Below, piece after piece: positions 1-8,468 of a DNA stretch of 64,000 nucleotides; the first letter of the stretch is position 1; each line of letters begins with the position of its first letter. This DNA is from Paenirhizobium selenitireducens ATCC BAA-1503. Lineage in GTDB: Bacteria; Pseudomonadota; Alphaproteobacteria; Rhizobiales; Rhizobiaceae. The position numbers and the translations under genes are program-made. The notes under the pieces are model-generated. The model was not told where the DNA came from. It saw nothing but the letters and a program-made list of their open reading frames with translations, and searched no databases. The stretch spans positions 186,001 to 250,000 of the forward strand of contig NZ_JAEG01000007.1 in the NCBI RefSeq assembly GCF_000518785.1, read 5' to 3'.

Positions 1-465
1 GTCGGCCGGCGCATCGCCCTGTCGCGTTTCCATATCGTCGCGAGCCCGGCCTATCTCGCGCGGGAGGGCCATCCGGTGGAGCCGGCGGAACTGGCGCGCC
101 GGCATTGCCTGACCTTTGCCGTTCCCCAGCCATGGACCACCTGGGCTATCAGGCATGGCGGCGAGGCGCGGCAGGTGAAGATCACGCCGCGCATGTTGTC
201 CACCAGCGCCGAAGCCCTGCTCCAGGCCGCACGCGCCGGCGTCGGCATCGGGCTCCTGCCGACCTTCGTCTGCGGCGAGGCCCTTGCACGCGGCGAACTC
301 GTATCGCTCTTCCCGGATTGCGAATGCGGCGTGCTGGGGATCTATATCCTGTTTCCCCACCGCGCCTTGCTGCCGGCGCGGGTGCGCCTGTTCATCGATT
401 TCCTCGTCGAGGCGATCGGTGGCGGTGCTGACCGGGATCCGTGGGAATTCACGCCGGAGAGATGA
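1..465 (+). CDS. LysR-family transcriptional regulator, 3' part
   Basis: The frame is open from base 1 to a TGA at 463-465, so this is the C-terminal ~154 residues of a gene that begins outside the window. It reads as the effector-binding half of a LysR regulator: the stretch ASPAYLAREGHPVEPAEL followed by HCLTF is the usual inter-lobe region, and AGVGIGLLPTFVCGEAL with a later LFPHRALLPARVRLFIDFLVE is the family's C-terminal pattern. The N-terminal helix-turn-helix is not visible, so the target genes and effector cannot be inferred. The next gene is convergent (508-831, minus). The family call is firm; the role is unknown. Confidence 0.85.
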   Translation, partial: VGRRIALSRFHIVASPAYLAREGHPVEPAELARRHCLTFAVPQPWTTWAIRHGGEARQVKITPRMLSTSAEALLQAARAGVGIGLLPTFVCGEALARGELVSLFPDCECGVLGIYILFPHRALLPARVRLFIDFLVEAIGGGADRDPWEFTPER

Positions 466-507
466 CGGGGCGCACCGGCAGGCACGCCCGGCTAATTTGC
501 TACAACG

Positions 508-831
508 TCAATACCAGCGGCGGTGCGGATGATGGGGGGCCTGCGACGACCCGATCAGGTAGCCGAGGAGCCCGCCGATCAGCCCGGCGGTCAGCAGCGC
601 CGTCGAGGTTGCTGCCGGATGCTCGCGCACGATGCCGGCGACGCTCTCCGCCTCCGACCTGGCATAGTCTGCGACCTCCTCGGCGGTGTGAGACGCGTCG
701 CGCATCGCGGCCGTGGTGCGCTTGCGCAGCCGCCCCGCCGCCGCGTCGCCCTGTTCCGCCAGGCTCTCCGTCAGTGCGGTCACTTGTGCCTGAAGCTCGC
801 GGAGTTGTGCCTGCAGGGAATTGTCGGCCAT
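508..831 (-). CDS. DUF883/ElaB-like membrane-anchored protein
   Basis: A 107-residue protein with an AAGGAG ribosome site seven bases before its ATG. Residues 1-75 are helical and charged, rich in Ala, Glu and Arg, with heptad-like spacing. Residues 76-95 (ATSTALLTAGLIGGLLGYLI) form one Gly-rich membrane segment, followed by a short His/Arg tail. This is the layout of the DUF883 family (ElaB/YqjD/YgaM in E. coli), C-tail-anchored inner-membrane proteins some of which bind ribosomes in stationary phase. It lies downstream of sodB on the same strand but behind that gene's terminator, so it is probably transcribed separately. Family placement rests on architecture, not on a diagnostic motif. Confidence 0.7.
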   Translation of the reverse strand: MADNSLQAQLRELQAQVTALTESLAEQGDAAAGRLRKRTTAAMRDASHTAEEVADYARSEAESVAGIVREHPAATSTALLTAGLIGGLLGYLIGSSQAPHHPHRRWY

Positions 832-921
832 GGATGGCTCCTTCTGGTCTGATGAAATCCGAACCGTTCGACAAATCCGACTGTTTCACTCGGCGGTCGT
901 CCCCGCAAGCGGCTTCATGCC

Positions 922-954
922 AAAAGAAAACCCGGCGTCTTTCGGCGCCGGGTT
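922..954 (-). terminator. Rho-independent terminator of sodB
   Basis: Read on the minus strand there is a 9-bp stem (AACCCGGCG paired with CGCCGGGTT, positions 946-954 and 929-937) with an 8-base loop, followed by TTTTCTTTT. It begins 28 bases after the sodB stop codon. Confidence 0.85.
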
Positions 955-981
955 CCCTGCATTTTCGACGTCGGACGAAGC

Positions 982-1584
982 TTACTTCGATGCGGCTTCG
1001 TACATTTCCAGGACGTAGTCCCAGTTGATCAGGCTGTCGACGAAGGCTTCGAGATACTTCGGACGGGCGTTGCGGTAGTCGATGTAGTAGGAGTGTTCCC
1101 ACACGTCGACGCCGAGGATCGGCGAGGCGCCGTGAACCAGCGGGTTTTCGCCGTTCGGGGTCTTGGAGATGGCAAGCTTGCCGTCCTTGACCGAGAGCCA
1201 GGCCCAGCCCGAGCCGAACTGGGTGGTGCCGGCGGCAATGAAGTCGGCCTTGAACTTGTCGTAGCCGCCGAGATCCGAAGCGATCGCCGCTTCGAGCTTG
1301 CCCGGAAGCTTGGTGCCGCCGCCGTCCTTCTTCATCCACTTCCAGAAATGGATGTGGTTGTAGTGCTGGGCGGCATTGTTGAAGAGGCCCTGGTTGGTGC
1401 CGAACGACTTCTTGACGACTTCCTCGACCGAGAGATCACCGAGGCCGGCTTCGGCAGCGAGCTTGTTGCCGTTGTCGACATAGGCCTTGTGATGCTTGTC
1501 GTGGTGATATTCGAGCGTCTCGGCCGACATGAAGGGCGCAAGCGAGTCGTAGGCGTAGGGAAGTTCGGGCAATTCGAAAGCCAT
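982..1584 (-). CDS. sodB: Superoxide dismutase, Fe/Mn type
   Basis: A 200-residue Fe/Mn superoxide dismutase that converts superoxide to hydrogen peroxide and oxygen; no signal peptide, so cytoplasmic. Likely metal ligands are His27, His77 (in NNAAQHYNH), Asp160 and His164 (in DVWEHSYY). The Gln in NNAAQ favours the iron-type enzyme by analogy with E. coli SodB, though metal use cannot be settled from sequence. The frame is open further upstream, but the start used is the ATG at 1584, preceded by AAAAGGAGATTTTACC and matching the family N-terminus MAFELPELPYAYD. It is monocistronic, ending in a strong terminator at 922-954. Confidence 0.97.
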   Translation of the reverse strand: MAFELPELPYAYDSLAPFMSAETLEYHHDKHHKAYVDNGNKLAAEAGLGDLSVEEVVKKSFGTNQGLFNNAAQHYNHIHFWKWMKKDGGGTKLPGKLEAAIASDLGGYDKFKADFIAAGTTQFGSGWAWLSVKDGKLAISKTPNGENPLVHGASPILGVDVWEHSYYIDYRNARPKYLEAFVDSLINWDYVLEMYEAASK

Positions 1585-1776
1585 GGTAAAATCTCCTTTT
1601 GGCAACTGAATGCGGAAATCGGTGATCGGGAACATAGGAGCGGAACCCTACCGAGGCAACCTGCCAAAGGTCAAAATCGTTCCCCGTGGGGGAAGATTTA
1701 TCTTCTCCGGTGAACTAGAAAGGGAAGCATTTTCTGCGGTCGCGGACGCGGCCCCTCTCGTCGAAAGGATGTCTTC

Positions 1777-2094
1777 ATGCCACGTCTCGCTCCAGCCCTT
1801 CTGCTGCTTCTCGCTGCTGCCGTTCCGGCTCTGGCCTCCTCCGACGATGCCTGGCAGGAATTCGCCAAGGAGGTCGGGAAGAAGTGCCTCGAAGCCGCAG
1901 CACCGATGCTGGAAAGCGCCCGCGTCGCGGTCGATCCGTTCGGCAGCGAGCGCTTCGGCCTTGCCGTCTTGTCGGGCAAGGCGAAGGGCGCGGATGCGAC
2001 GGTCTCCTATGTCTGCGTCATGGACAAGCAGACCCGCGCCGTCGAACTCGGCAGCGAACTGCCGGCCGAGACGCTGGGCGTCACCATCCCCTGA
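1777..2094 (+). CDS. Small secreted protein of unknown function
   Basis: A 105-residue protein starting with a clear cleavable signal peptide (MPRLAPALLLLLAAAVPALA, likely cut near ALA-SS), so probably periplasmic. The mature part has two cysteines, one in KKCLEAAAPMLESARV and one in VSYVCVMDKQTRAVELG, which could form a disulfide. AAAGGA lies eight bases before the ATG. It is divergent from sodB and runs almost end to end into the convergent YkgJ-like gene, with six bases between the stops. I do not recognise the family. Confidence 0.7.
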   Translation: MPRLAPALLLLLAAAVPALASSDDAWQEFAKEVGKKCLEAAAPMLESARVAVDPFGSERFGLAVLSGKAKGADATVSYVCVMDKQTRAVELGSELPAETLGVTIP

Positions 2095-2100
2095 CGGGTT

Positions 2101-2439
2101 CTAGAAAAAGCGGTCCGGGTCGGGCAGCGCCTCGGTGCTGAAGCCGAATTCGGCGCGTGCCATCTTGCACTCTTCGTCGCCCGGCATGCAGGTCCGGCAC
2201 ACCTGCGGTCGGTCGGCATAGACCGCGCAGCCGACATGCTTGCCGACTTCGCCCGTCAGCGCCGCGCAGCGTCCGGCCTCGAACTTCATGCCCGACAGGT
2301 CGGCGGCGATGAATTTGTCGGGGATCCTGGCGATCTCCTCGTCGGTCTCCAGCGAGAAGCGCGGCCACTCCGCCGAATAGGCGCAGCAGGCGCCGCAGGT
2401 CTGGCAGTCGAAGATGTCGGGTGGCGAGGTTTCCAGCAT
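2101..2439 (-). CDS. YkgJ-family cysteine-cluster protein
   Basis: A 112-residue protein with the family signature near its start (FDCQTCGACCAYS) and further cysteines in EAGRCAAL, VGCAVYADRPQVCRTC and DEECKMA, eight or more in all. This is the YkgJ/UPF0153 pattern, predicted to bind zinc or an Fe-S cluster; its biochemical role is not established. The ATG at 2439 gives MLETSPPDIF; a GTG at 2478 would add 13 residues, and neither has a convincing ribosome site. It follows the MFS gene on the same strand by about 54 bases and may be cotranscribed with it. Confidence 0.82.
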   Translation of the reverse strand: MLETSPPDIFDCQTCGACCAYSAEWPRFSLETDEEIARIPDKFIAADLSGMKFEAGRCAALTGEVGKHVGCAVYADRPQVCRTCMPGDEECKMARAEFGFSTEALPDPDRFF

Positions 2440-2493
2440 GGGCCGGTCAAAGCAGATCGGGCCGGCAAAATCCAGCACGATCTGCCGGGTCGC

Positions 2494-3663
2494 TTAAGCG
2501 CGAGGCACTCGGCGCGTCAGGCCGGTGGCGAAAACGGCGGCGAAGACCAGCATGATCGCGCCGACGGAAATGGGTCCGGCACTCAAGGACAGATCCATGA
2601 TCACCCCGGTCGCGCCGGCGCCGGCCGCACTGCCGATCGCATAGGCCAGGCCATAGGCCGCGGCACCCGAGACCAGCAGCCCTCCGCGAAACTGGTCGCC
2701 CAGCAGGGTCAGTGCGCAGGTGTAGAGCGAGAAGCTCGCCGCCCCGAGCAGCGAGACGGTGGCGAGCAGCGCATATTCCGACGACAGGAAGGGCAGGAGC
2801 AGGAAGCTCGCGCCGCAGGCGACCGCCGAGCCGACCGCGATCAGCGGGCGCGACGCATGGTCGAGCAGCCAGCCGACCAGCGGCTGGGCAAGTGCCGTCG
2901 GCAGCGCCACCATGGTGACCACCAGGGCGGCAAAATTCTCCGAATAGCCGCGCTCGACGAAATAGAGCGGAATGGTCGAGATCGCCGCGATGTCGGAAAA
3001 GCCGAAGGCGACCACCATCAGGGCCAGAACCGGCGCGGCACGCACGAACTGCATCAGGCCGCCGGCGCTCGATGCCTCCGGCCGCGTGCGGGCAAAGCGC
3101 CCGAGCATGACCGAGGCGAAGGCGACGAAGGCGACATAGACGGCAATCAGCGCGAAGGCGAAACCGTCTTCGGTGCCGACGAAGGGAATGGCGAGCGGAC
3201 CTGCGGCAAAGCCGGCGCACATGCTGGCGCCATAGATGCCCGACACCCGGCCGCGCAGGCGGTCCGGGCAGGCGGTGTTGAGCCAGGCCTCGCTGACGGT
3301 GAAGATGATGCTGGTCGAAAAGCCGAGCAGGTAGCGCGCGACGAACCAGACGGCGAGGTTGTCGAACAGGGCAAAGGCCGACAGCGACAGTGAGGCGCCG
3401 ACCAGGCCCGCGACGATCAGCCGGTCGCCGCGCAACAGCGCCGTCAGCCGGGTGATCATCAGCGTCGAAGTGGCAAGCCCCGCGGCAAAGACGGAGGCGT
3501 TGAGGCCGGCAAGGCTCGACGAAACGCCGCGGCTGTCCATCACCAGCGCGATCAGGGGATAGGTGAGCCCCTGGCCGACGGAAAAGGCCGTGACGCCGAG
3601 AATGACCACGGCAATCGCCGCCCAGTCGGGCGCGAAATCCTCGGCGATGGCATGCGAAGACAT
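2494..3663 (-). CDS. MFS transporter, YcaD-like
   Basis: A 389-residue inner-membrane carrier with about 12 hydrophobic segments. FARYLLGFSTSIIFTVSEAWLN in segments 4-5 and the following RLRGRVSGIYG loop match the YcaD/UMF2-like branch of the major facilitator superfamily; the substrate is unknown. Two ATGs are possible. The one at 3663 (MSSHAIAEDF) is preferred because GGGAGG lies five bases upstream, and the other at 3678 has no such signal. The cysteine-cluster gene follows it. The family call is firm; YcaD relationship is moderate. Confidence 0.85.
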   Translation of the reverse strand: MSSHAIAEDFAPDWAAIAVVILGVTAFSVGQGLTYPLIALVMDSRGVSSSLAGLNASVFAAGLATSTLMITRLTALLRGDRLIVAGLVGASLSLSAFALFDNLAVWFVARYLLGFSTSIIFTVSEAWLNTACPDRLRGRVSGIYGASMCAGFAAGPLAIPFVGTEDGFAFALIAVYVAFVAFASVMLGRFARTRPEASSAGGLMQFVRAAPVLALMVVAFGFSDIAAISTIPLYFVERGYSENFAALVVTMVALPTALAQPLVGWLLDHASRPLIAVGSAVACGASFLLLPFLSSEYALLATVSLLGAASFSLYTCALTLLGDQFRGGLLVSGAAAYGLAYAIGSAAGAGATGVIMDLSLSAGPISVGAIMLVFAAVFATGLTRRVPRA

Positions 3664-3777
3664 GACGGCCTCCCTCAAGGCGCATATGCCCTTGGGTTCG
3701 GGCTTTTGATCCGGTCTATCCGGGGGAGGGGCGGAAGTCCAGCGGGGGGATCATCGCGTGCAGGATGCCTGCGCTGC

Positions 3778-4299
3778 CTATGCTTCGCGAGAGATTCGTT
3801 CTGCACAGCGCTTGATGCCGTTCAACTGTTCGTTCGAGAGCGCGCGCGTGGGAAGCATCTGGAAAATGTTCGGCCCCTGATAAAACAACAGTATCCGGTC
3901 ATTCGAGAGAAACCGATGATAATCGCGCCACGCGATCGTCCAGTGTCCTGTCGCCCCAAGCGCAGTAAGGCCGTCTTCCGACCATTCATATGTGACGGGT
4001 TGCTGCAGCGTCTTTTGCCTCTTGTATATAAAGCGGGCTAGAGATGGCGGCAAAACAAGAATACCGGCCACCGGTCCAAGAATGAGGACTGCCGGAATTA
4101 GTATAATAAGAAGAATATTTCCGAGCGCTGATGTGCCATAGAAACCGAGAAAACCGAGAACTAAGAGCAGACAGCCAGCTGTTGTTGCCGTCACGAATAA
4201 ATTGAGAGGGCGCTTAGACTGATAGAGCGCATTGAGCTTCAGCGCCTGAGAGAGATCCTCAGCGGTAATTGTCAGCGTCGTCGAGCGTTCGCCAGTCAT
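3778..4299 (-). CDS. YcxB-like membrane protein
   Basis: A 173-residue protein with two adjacent membrane segments (about residues 34-54 and 59-82) followed by a soluble tail containing VTYEWSEDGLTALGATGHWTIAWRDY and a later FQMLPTRALS. That tail matches the C-terminal domain of the YcxB family, whose function is unknown. The region is less GC-rich than its neighbours, with runs such as AGTATAATAAGAAGAATATT inside the gene, which may mark later acquisition. It ends 114 bases before the MFS gene start on the same strand. The stop of dxs is 11 bases upstream of its start, so read-through from dxs is possible. Confidence 0.7.
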   Translation of the reverse strand: MTGERSTTLTITAEDLSQALKLNALYQSKRPLNLFVTATTAGCLLLVLGFLGFYGTSALGNILLIILIPAVLILGPVAGILVLPPSLARFIYKRQKTLQQPVTYEWSEDGLTALGATGHWTIAWRDYHRFLSNDRILLFYQGPNIFQMLPTRALSNEQLNGIKRCAERISREA

Positions 4300-4310
4300 C
4301 CCACGTTACT

Positions 4311-6230
4311 CTAGCCTGCCGCATTCACCCCGACGCCGGCCTGGCCGAGCGCCTTGAAAACGGTCTGGGTGATGCCGTGGCAGTCGAGGCCGGCTTTGGC
4401 ATACATCGTCTCGGGCTTGGCCTGGTCCATCCAGAAATCCGGCAGCACCAGGGAGCGGAATTTCAGCCCGTTGTCGAGAAGCCCCTCGCTGGCGAGCAAC
4501 TGCACCACCTGGCTGCCGAAGCCGCCGACGGCGCCTTCCTCGACGGTCACCAGCACAGCGTGGTGGCGGGCGAGCTGGCGGATGAGATCGCGATCGAGCG
4601 GCTTGGCGAAGCGCGCATCGACGACGGTGGTCGAAAGGCCGGCGGCATCGAGGTCTTCGGCCGCCAGCAGGCAGTCGGCCAGCCGCGTGCCGAAGGAGAG
4701 CAGCGCCACCTTGGTGCCCTGCTTCATCACCCGGCCCTTGCCGATGGCGAGGATCTCGCCGCGTTCCGGCAATTGCACGCCCACACCCTCGCCGCGCGGA
4801 TAGCGGAACGAGATCGGGCCGGCGTCATAAGCGGCCGCCGTACGCACCATGTGCTTCAGCTCCGCCTCGTCGGCGGCCGCCATGACGACGAAGCCGGGCA
4901 GCGAGGCGAGGAAGCCGGTATCGAACGAACCGGCATGGGTCGGGCCGTCGGCACCGACGAAGCCGGCGCGGTCGATCGGGAAGCGAACGGGCAGGCCCTG
5001 GATCGCCACGTCGTGGACCACCTGGTCATAGCCGCGCTGCAGGAAGGTCGAATAGAGCGCGCAGAACGGCTTGAAGCCTTCGGCCGCGAGACCCGCTGCG
5101 AAGGTCACCGCATGCTGTTCGGCAATGCCGACGTCGAAGGTGCGCTTGGGGAAGATCTCGGCCAGCTTGTCCAACCCGGTGCCGGATGGCATGGCGGCGG
5201 TAATCCCGACGATCTTCTCGTCGAACGTTGCTTCCTGCACCAGCGCCTCGCCGAAGACGGCGGTATAGCTCGGTGCGTTCGGCTTGGCCTTGGCCTGCGT
5301 GCCGGTGATGACGTCGAACTTGTTGACGCCGTGATACTTGTCGGCGGCGGCTTCGGCCGGGGCATAGCCCTTGCCTTTCTGCGTCACCACATGGATCAGC
5401 ACCGGACCCTGGCCGTTGTCGCGCACATTGCGCAGGACGGGCAAAAGGTGCTCGAACGAGTGCCCGTCGATCGGGCCGATATGGTAGAAGCCCATCTCCT
5501 CGAACATGGTGCCGCCGGTCACATAGCCCCGCGCATGCTCGACTGCCCTTGTGATGGCGCGGTCTATGTTCTTGCCGAGATAGGCCGTCAGCTTCTTTCC
5601 GAGGTCGCGAAAGCCCATATAGGTGCGGCCGGACGCAAGGCGCGCCAGATAGGCGCTCATCGCCCCGGTCGGCGGCGCAATCGACATGTCGTTGTCGTTG
5701 AGGATGACGATCAGCCGGGCGTCGAGCGCGCCGGCATTGTTGAGCGCCTCATAGGCCATGCCGGCAGACATCGCGCCGTCGCCGATGACCGCGATCACCT
5801 TGCGGTCGGTGCCGGAGAGGTCCGCCGCGACCGCCATGCCGAGGCCGGCCGAGATCGAGGTCGAGGAATGCGCCGCGCCGAAGGGGTCGTAGAGGCTCTC
5901 TGCCCGCTTGGTAAAGCCCGAAAGCCCGCCTTCCTGACGAAGCGTGCGGATGCGGTCGCGTCGGCCGGTCAGGATCTTGTGCGGATAACACTGGTGCCCG
6001 ACGTCGAAGATCAGCCGGTCGTTCGGCGTGTCGAATACCTTGTGGATGGCAATGGTCAGCTCGACGACGCCAAGCCCCGCGCCCAGATGCCCGCCGGTCT
6101 TCGACACCGCGTCGATCATCTCGTCGCGCAGTTCGCGGGCGAGCTGCGGCAGATCGCGATCTTCAAGCTGGCGCAGGTCTGCAGGATAGCTGACCTTGTC
6201 CAGCAAGGGCGTAACGGGCAGGGATGTCAC
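4311..6230 (-). CDS. dxs: 1-deoxy-D-xylulose-5-phosphate synthase
   Basis: A 639-residue thiamine-diphosphate enzyme that condenses pyruvate and glyceraldehyde-3-phosphate into DXP, the first step of the MEP isoprenoid pathway and a source for thiamine and pyridoxal. Visible marks are [16 protein letters not shown] (N-terminal His), the cofactor motif [18 protein letters not shown] with [20 protein letters not shown] carrying the catalytic Glu, and [17 protein letters not shown]. The start is a GTG at 6230, giving [13 protein letters not shown], which matches rhizobial homologues. In many relatives dxs follows xseB and the HDAC-like gene; here those lie 5.7 kb upstream, separated by pirin, a TA pair and a TRAP transporter. 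Confidence 0.97.
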   Translation of the reverse strand: MTSLPVTPLLDKVSYPADLRQLEDRDLPQLARELRDEMIDAVSKTGGHLGAGLGVVELTIAIHKVFDTPNDRLIFDVGHQCYPHKILTGRRDRIRTLRQEGGLSGFTKRAESLYDPFGAAHSSTSISAGLGMAVAADLSGTDRKVIAVIGDGAMSAGMAYEALNNAGALDARLIVILNDNDMSIAPPTGAMSAYLARLASGRTYMGFRDLGKKLTAYLGKNIDRAITRAVEHARGYVTGGTMFEEMGFYHIGPIDGHSFEHLLPVLRNVRDNGQGPVLIHVVTQKGKGYAPAEAAADKYHGVNKFDVITGTQAKAKPNAPSYTAVFGEALVQEATFDEKIVGITAAMPSGTGLDKLAEIFPKRTFDVGIAEQHAVTFAAGLAAEGFKPFCALYSTFLQRGYDQVVHDVAIQGLPVRFPIDRAGFVGADGPTHAGSFDTGFLASLPGFVVMAAADEAELKHMVRTAAAYDAGPISFRYPRGEGVGVQLPERGEILAIGKGRVMKQGTKVALLSFGTRLADCLLAAEDLDAAGLSTTVVDARFAKPLDRDLIRQLARHHAVLVTVEEGAVGGFGSQVVQLLASEGLLDNGLKFRSLVLPDFWMDQAKPETMYAKAGLDCHGITQTVFKALGQAGVGVNAAG

Positions 6231-6345
6231 GGGGCTCGTGCCTCTTGTCGTTGTCGTCTTTTCGGCGTGTCGCTCGCCTTATAGAGGATTTACCGATCAG
6301 GCAAAAGCTCGCGTCAAGGACAGATGGCCTACCCCTATATAGAGT

Positions 6346-7272
6346 TCAACTGCCTTGGGGCAAAGGCACAAACTCATCCTCGTCGCCGGGAACGATGTCG
6401 AAGCGGCCCGTTCTCCACTCTTCCTTGGCCTGTTCGATCCGTTCCTTCGAGGACGAGACGAAATTCCACCAGATATGCCGCTTCGAGGCCATGGCTGCGC
6501 CGCCGAACAGCATGACATGCGCTCCCTGAGGACCGCCAATCAATGTCAGCGCATCGCCGGGGCGGAAGACCAGCAACTGGTCGGGGGCAAAGCGGTCGCC
6601 GGCGATCTCCAGTTCACCCGACAGCAGATAGGCCGCTCGCTCCTCGTGGTCGGCCTCGAAATGGAACCGGCCGCCCGGCTGCAGCGTGACGTCGACATAG
6701 AGCGTGTCGGAAAAGACCTTCACCGGAGAGGATAGACCGGCGGTCGAGCCGATCACCACGCGCCCCGAAGCACCATCCGCCTCGAACATGGGCATGGCGC
6801 TCTTCGAAGTGTGGGCGAAGGCCGGGTCGATCTCCTCCATCTGGTCCGGCAGCGCCAGCCAGGTCTGCAGGCCGGAGATCGACAGAGGCTGGCCGCGCAG
6901 CTTCTCCGGGGTGCGCTCGGAATGCACGATGCCGCGCCCCGCCGTCATCAGGTTGATGTCGCCGGGCTCGATCACCAGCTCCGTGCCGAGGCTGTCGCGA
7001 TGCTTGATCTCGCCGTCGAAAAGGTAGGTGACGGTGGAAAGGCCGATATGCGGATGCGGCTTGACGTCCAGCGCCTCGCCAGCCCGAAGCAGCGCCGGTC
7101 CCATGCGGTCGAAGAAGATGAACGGCCCGACCAGCCGCCGGCGAATGGTCGGCAGGGCCCGCCTGACCGCAAAGCCGCCGATATCGCTGGAACGCGGAAT
7201 GATCAGCTGCTCGATCGCGTCACTGGCGAAGGCATCGCCGGGCAGGGGATCGGTGCCGGGAAAGAAGGACAT
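6346..7272 (-). CDS. Pirin family protein
   Basis: A 308-residue two-cupin protein. The N-terminal cupin has FIFFDRMGPALL, VKPHPHIGLSTVTYLFDGEIKHRD and TAGRGIVHSERTPE, which carry the three His and one Glu metal ligands of pirins. Pirins bind iron and several have quercetin 2,3-dioxygenase activity, but the physiological role in bacteria varies. GGTGG lies a few bases before the ATG. It is upstream of dxs on the same strand with a gap of about 115 bases, so cotranscription is uncertain. No regulator is adjacent. Confidence 0.93.
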   Translation of the reverse strand: MSFFPGTDPLPGDAFASDAIEQLIIPRSSDIGGFAVRRALPTIRRRLVGPFIFFDRMGPALLRAGEALDVKPHPHIGLSTVTYLFDGEIKHRDSLGTELVIEPGDINLMTAGRGIVHSERTPEKLRGQPLSISGLQTWLALPDQMEEIDPAFAHTSKSAMPMFEADGASGRVVIGSTAGLSSPVKVFSDTLYVDVTLQPGGRFHFEADHEERAAYLLSGELEIAGDRFAPDQLLVFRPGDALTLIGGPQGAHVMLFGGAAMASKRHIWWNFVSSSKERIEQAKEEWRTGRFDIVPGDEDEFVPLPQGS

Positions 7273-7378
7273 GGGACCACCACTGATGTTGAAATGTTGA
7301 GGAAGGTTACCGCCGGCCCGGTTTCAGCGATAGTGGTGAAAGAAGAACGCTGTGTCGCTAAAGCGCGATGGCAGACGT

Positions 7379-7741
7379 TCAAAGATCGTCCTGGTCTTCC
7401 GGGTATCGGGTGAGGATCTGATCCACCTGGTCAAGAAGCGGCTCAAGCCGGTTCGAGATCAGCTCCCAGATGGTGACCAACGAGATGTTGTTGTAATCGT
7501 GCCGAAGAACATTGCCGAGATTCCGTAGGGCGCGCCAATCCTCGCCGGGAAGCAACTCCTCTGCGACTGGCCCGAGTTTCACCGCTGCTTCGGAAATCCT
7601 CGAAAGGCATCGTTCGCTGGCGTCGCGTATCAATTTATTTGAGAGAAATGCCGATTCATCCATCGCTCCGACATACTCGCGAATGCTGAGAGCATTGTCT
7701 CGTATGTCACGTAGACGGGACAGCGGACGTTTAGAAGGCAC
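7379..7741 (-). CDS. hepT: HepT-like ribonuclease toxin (HEPN domain)
   Basis: A 120-residue helical protein of the DUF86/HepT family, the HEPN toxin half of a type VII TA module. In known systems the toxin is an RNase neutralised when its partner adds AMP to a tyrosine. Here the C-terminal motif reads WRALRNLGNVLRHDYNNIS: an Arg followed by LRHDY, so the HxY tyrosine target is present, but the Arg-His spacing is longer than the textbook R-x4-6-H. The GTG start at 7741 lies inside the end of mntA, overlapping by 11 bases, so translation is coupled. The family call is firm; RNase activity is inferred. Confidence 0.85.
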   Translation of the reverse strand: MPSKRPLSRLRDIRDNALSIREYVGAMDESAFLSNKLIRDASERCLSRISEAAVKLGPVAEELLPGEDWRALRNLGNVLRHDYNNISLVTIWELISNRLEPLLDQVDQILTRYPEDQDDL

Positions 7742-8042
7742 TGACGAGATCCTTTTCGACGGATCTTCGCACGCGTTCCTTTTGGATGGGGTCTATCACG
7801 ACATCCACGTCGGGGGCGCCGGTCAGTTCCTTCAGGCGGATCGTCAAATCCTCGAGCAAACTGAAGAAACTGAACCCGCTCTTAAGCGTAGGCTCGGAAA
7901 AACGGACCAGAAGGTCCAGATCTGATTCAGAAGTCTGGTCTCCCCGAGCGACCGAACCGAACAGGGCGATATGCTCCACCCCCAACGCCGCGAGCTCCTC
8001 GCGGTGTTCCCTCAGCTTGGCGATAACGGTGTCCTTGTCCAT
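7731..8042 (-). CDS. mntA: MntA-like nucleotidyltransferase antitoxin
   Basis: A 103-residue minimal nucleotidyltransferase. The active-site motif G-S-x10-D-x-D is intact in FGSVARGDQTSESDLDLLV, and a third acidic residue is likely Asp in GAPDVDVVI. In characterised type VII pairs this protein AMPylates the HEPN toxin and inactivates it. It precedes hepT with an 11-base overlap; antitoxin-first order is usual. The start is ATG at 8042 (MDKDTVIAKLREH). The pair sits between pirin and the DUF1850 gene, interrupting what looks like a housekeeping stretch. Confidence 0.87.
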   Translation of the reverse strand: MDKDTVIAKLREHREELAALGVEHIALFGSVARGDQTSESDLDLLVRFSEPTLKSGFSFFSLLEDLTIRLKELTGAPDVDVVIDPIQKERVRRSVEKDLVSAF

Positions 8043-8105
8043 GACCGATAAGATAGGCGCTTTCGGCTCTTTGGTCGAGAGGCGCCGGTCCGTGGCAAGG
8101 CGCCT

Positions 8106-8468
8106 TCAGGGTTCGCAGGGGCCAATCACCACATCCTCACCGGCCGCCGCGCCCAACTCCACGCATCCTCCGGCATGGCAGAACCTCCAGCCTCCGCCGG
8201 TCGCGCCAGAGGCGGCGAGGCGCAGTTCGGCGATCGGCGGATTGTTCGGTGGCCACTCCCACCAGCCGTCTTTCAGCACGGCGCCGTCGCCCGGCTCCAT
8301 GCCGGCGCCCGAGCCCTTGACGCGGGCCTTGGTCAGATGGAGGCCAGCCGGCGTCACCGCCCAGTCCTCCTGCCACTCGGTCTTCTGCACCGAATGGGTC
8401 CAGGTGAGCGAGAAGATCGAGACGGCAAAGGTCATGGCCTTGGCGCCTGCGACCACGCACACGCTCAT
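8106..8468 (-). CDS. DUF1850 protein linked to TRAP-TAXI transporter
   Basis: A 120-residue DUF1850 protein. The ATG at 8468 overlaps the TRAP permease stop codon (ATGA), so the two are translationally coupled. An N-terminal hydrophobic stretch (VVAGAKAMTFAVSIFSLTWTH) could be a signal or anchor, followed by the core WTHSVQKTEW and a C-terminal WRFCHAGGCVEL with two cysteines. DUF1850 genes are often found next to fused TRAP permeases and TAXI binding proteins; their role is unknown. A start 42 bases earlier exists but would sit far inside the permease gene. Confidence 0.82.
   Translation of the reverse strand: MSVCVVAGAKAMTFAVSIFSLTWTHSVQKTEWQEDWAVTPAGLHLTKARVKGSGAGMEPGDGAVLKDGWWEWPPNNPPIAELRLAASGATGGGWRFCHAGGCVELGAAAGEDVVIGPCEP

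Noticed and set aside
4269..6284. A 671-codon open frame on the plus strand across dxs
   Set aside because: Antisense shadow of a clear dxs gene, with charged low-complexity sequence and no recognisable domain.
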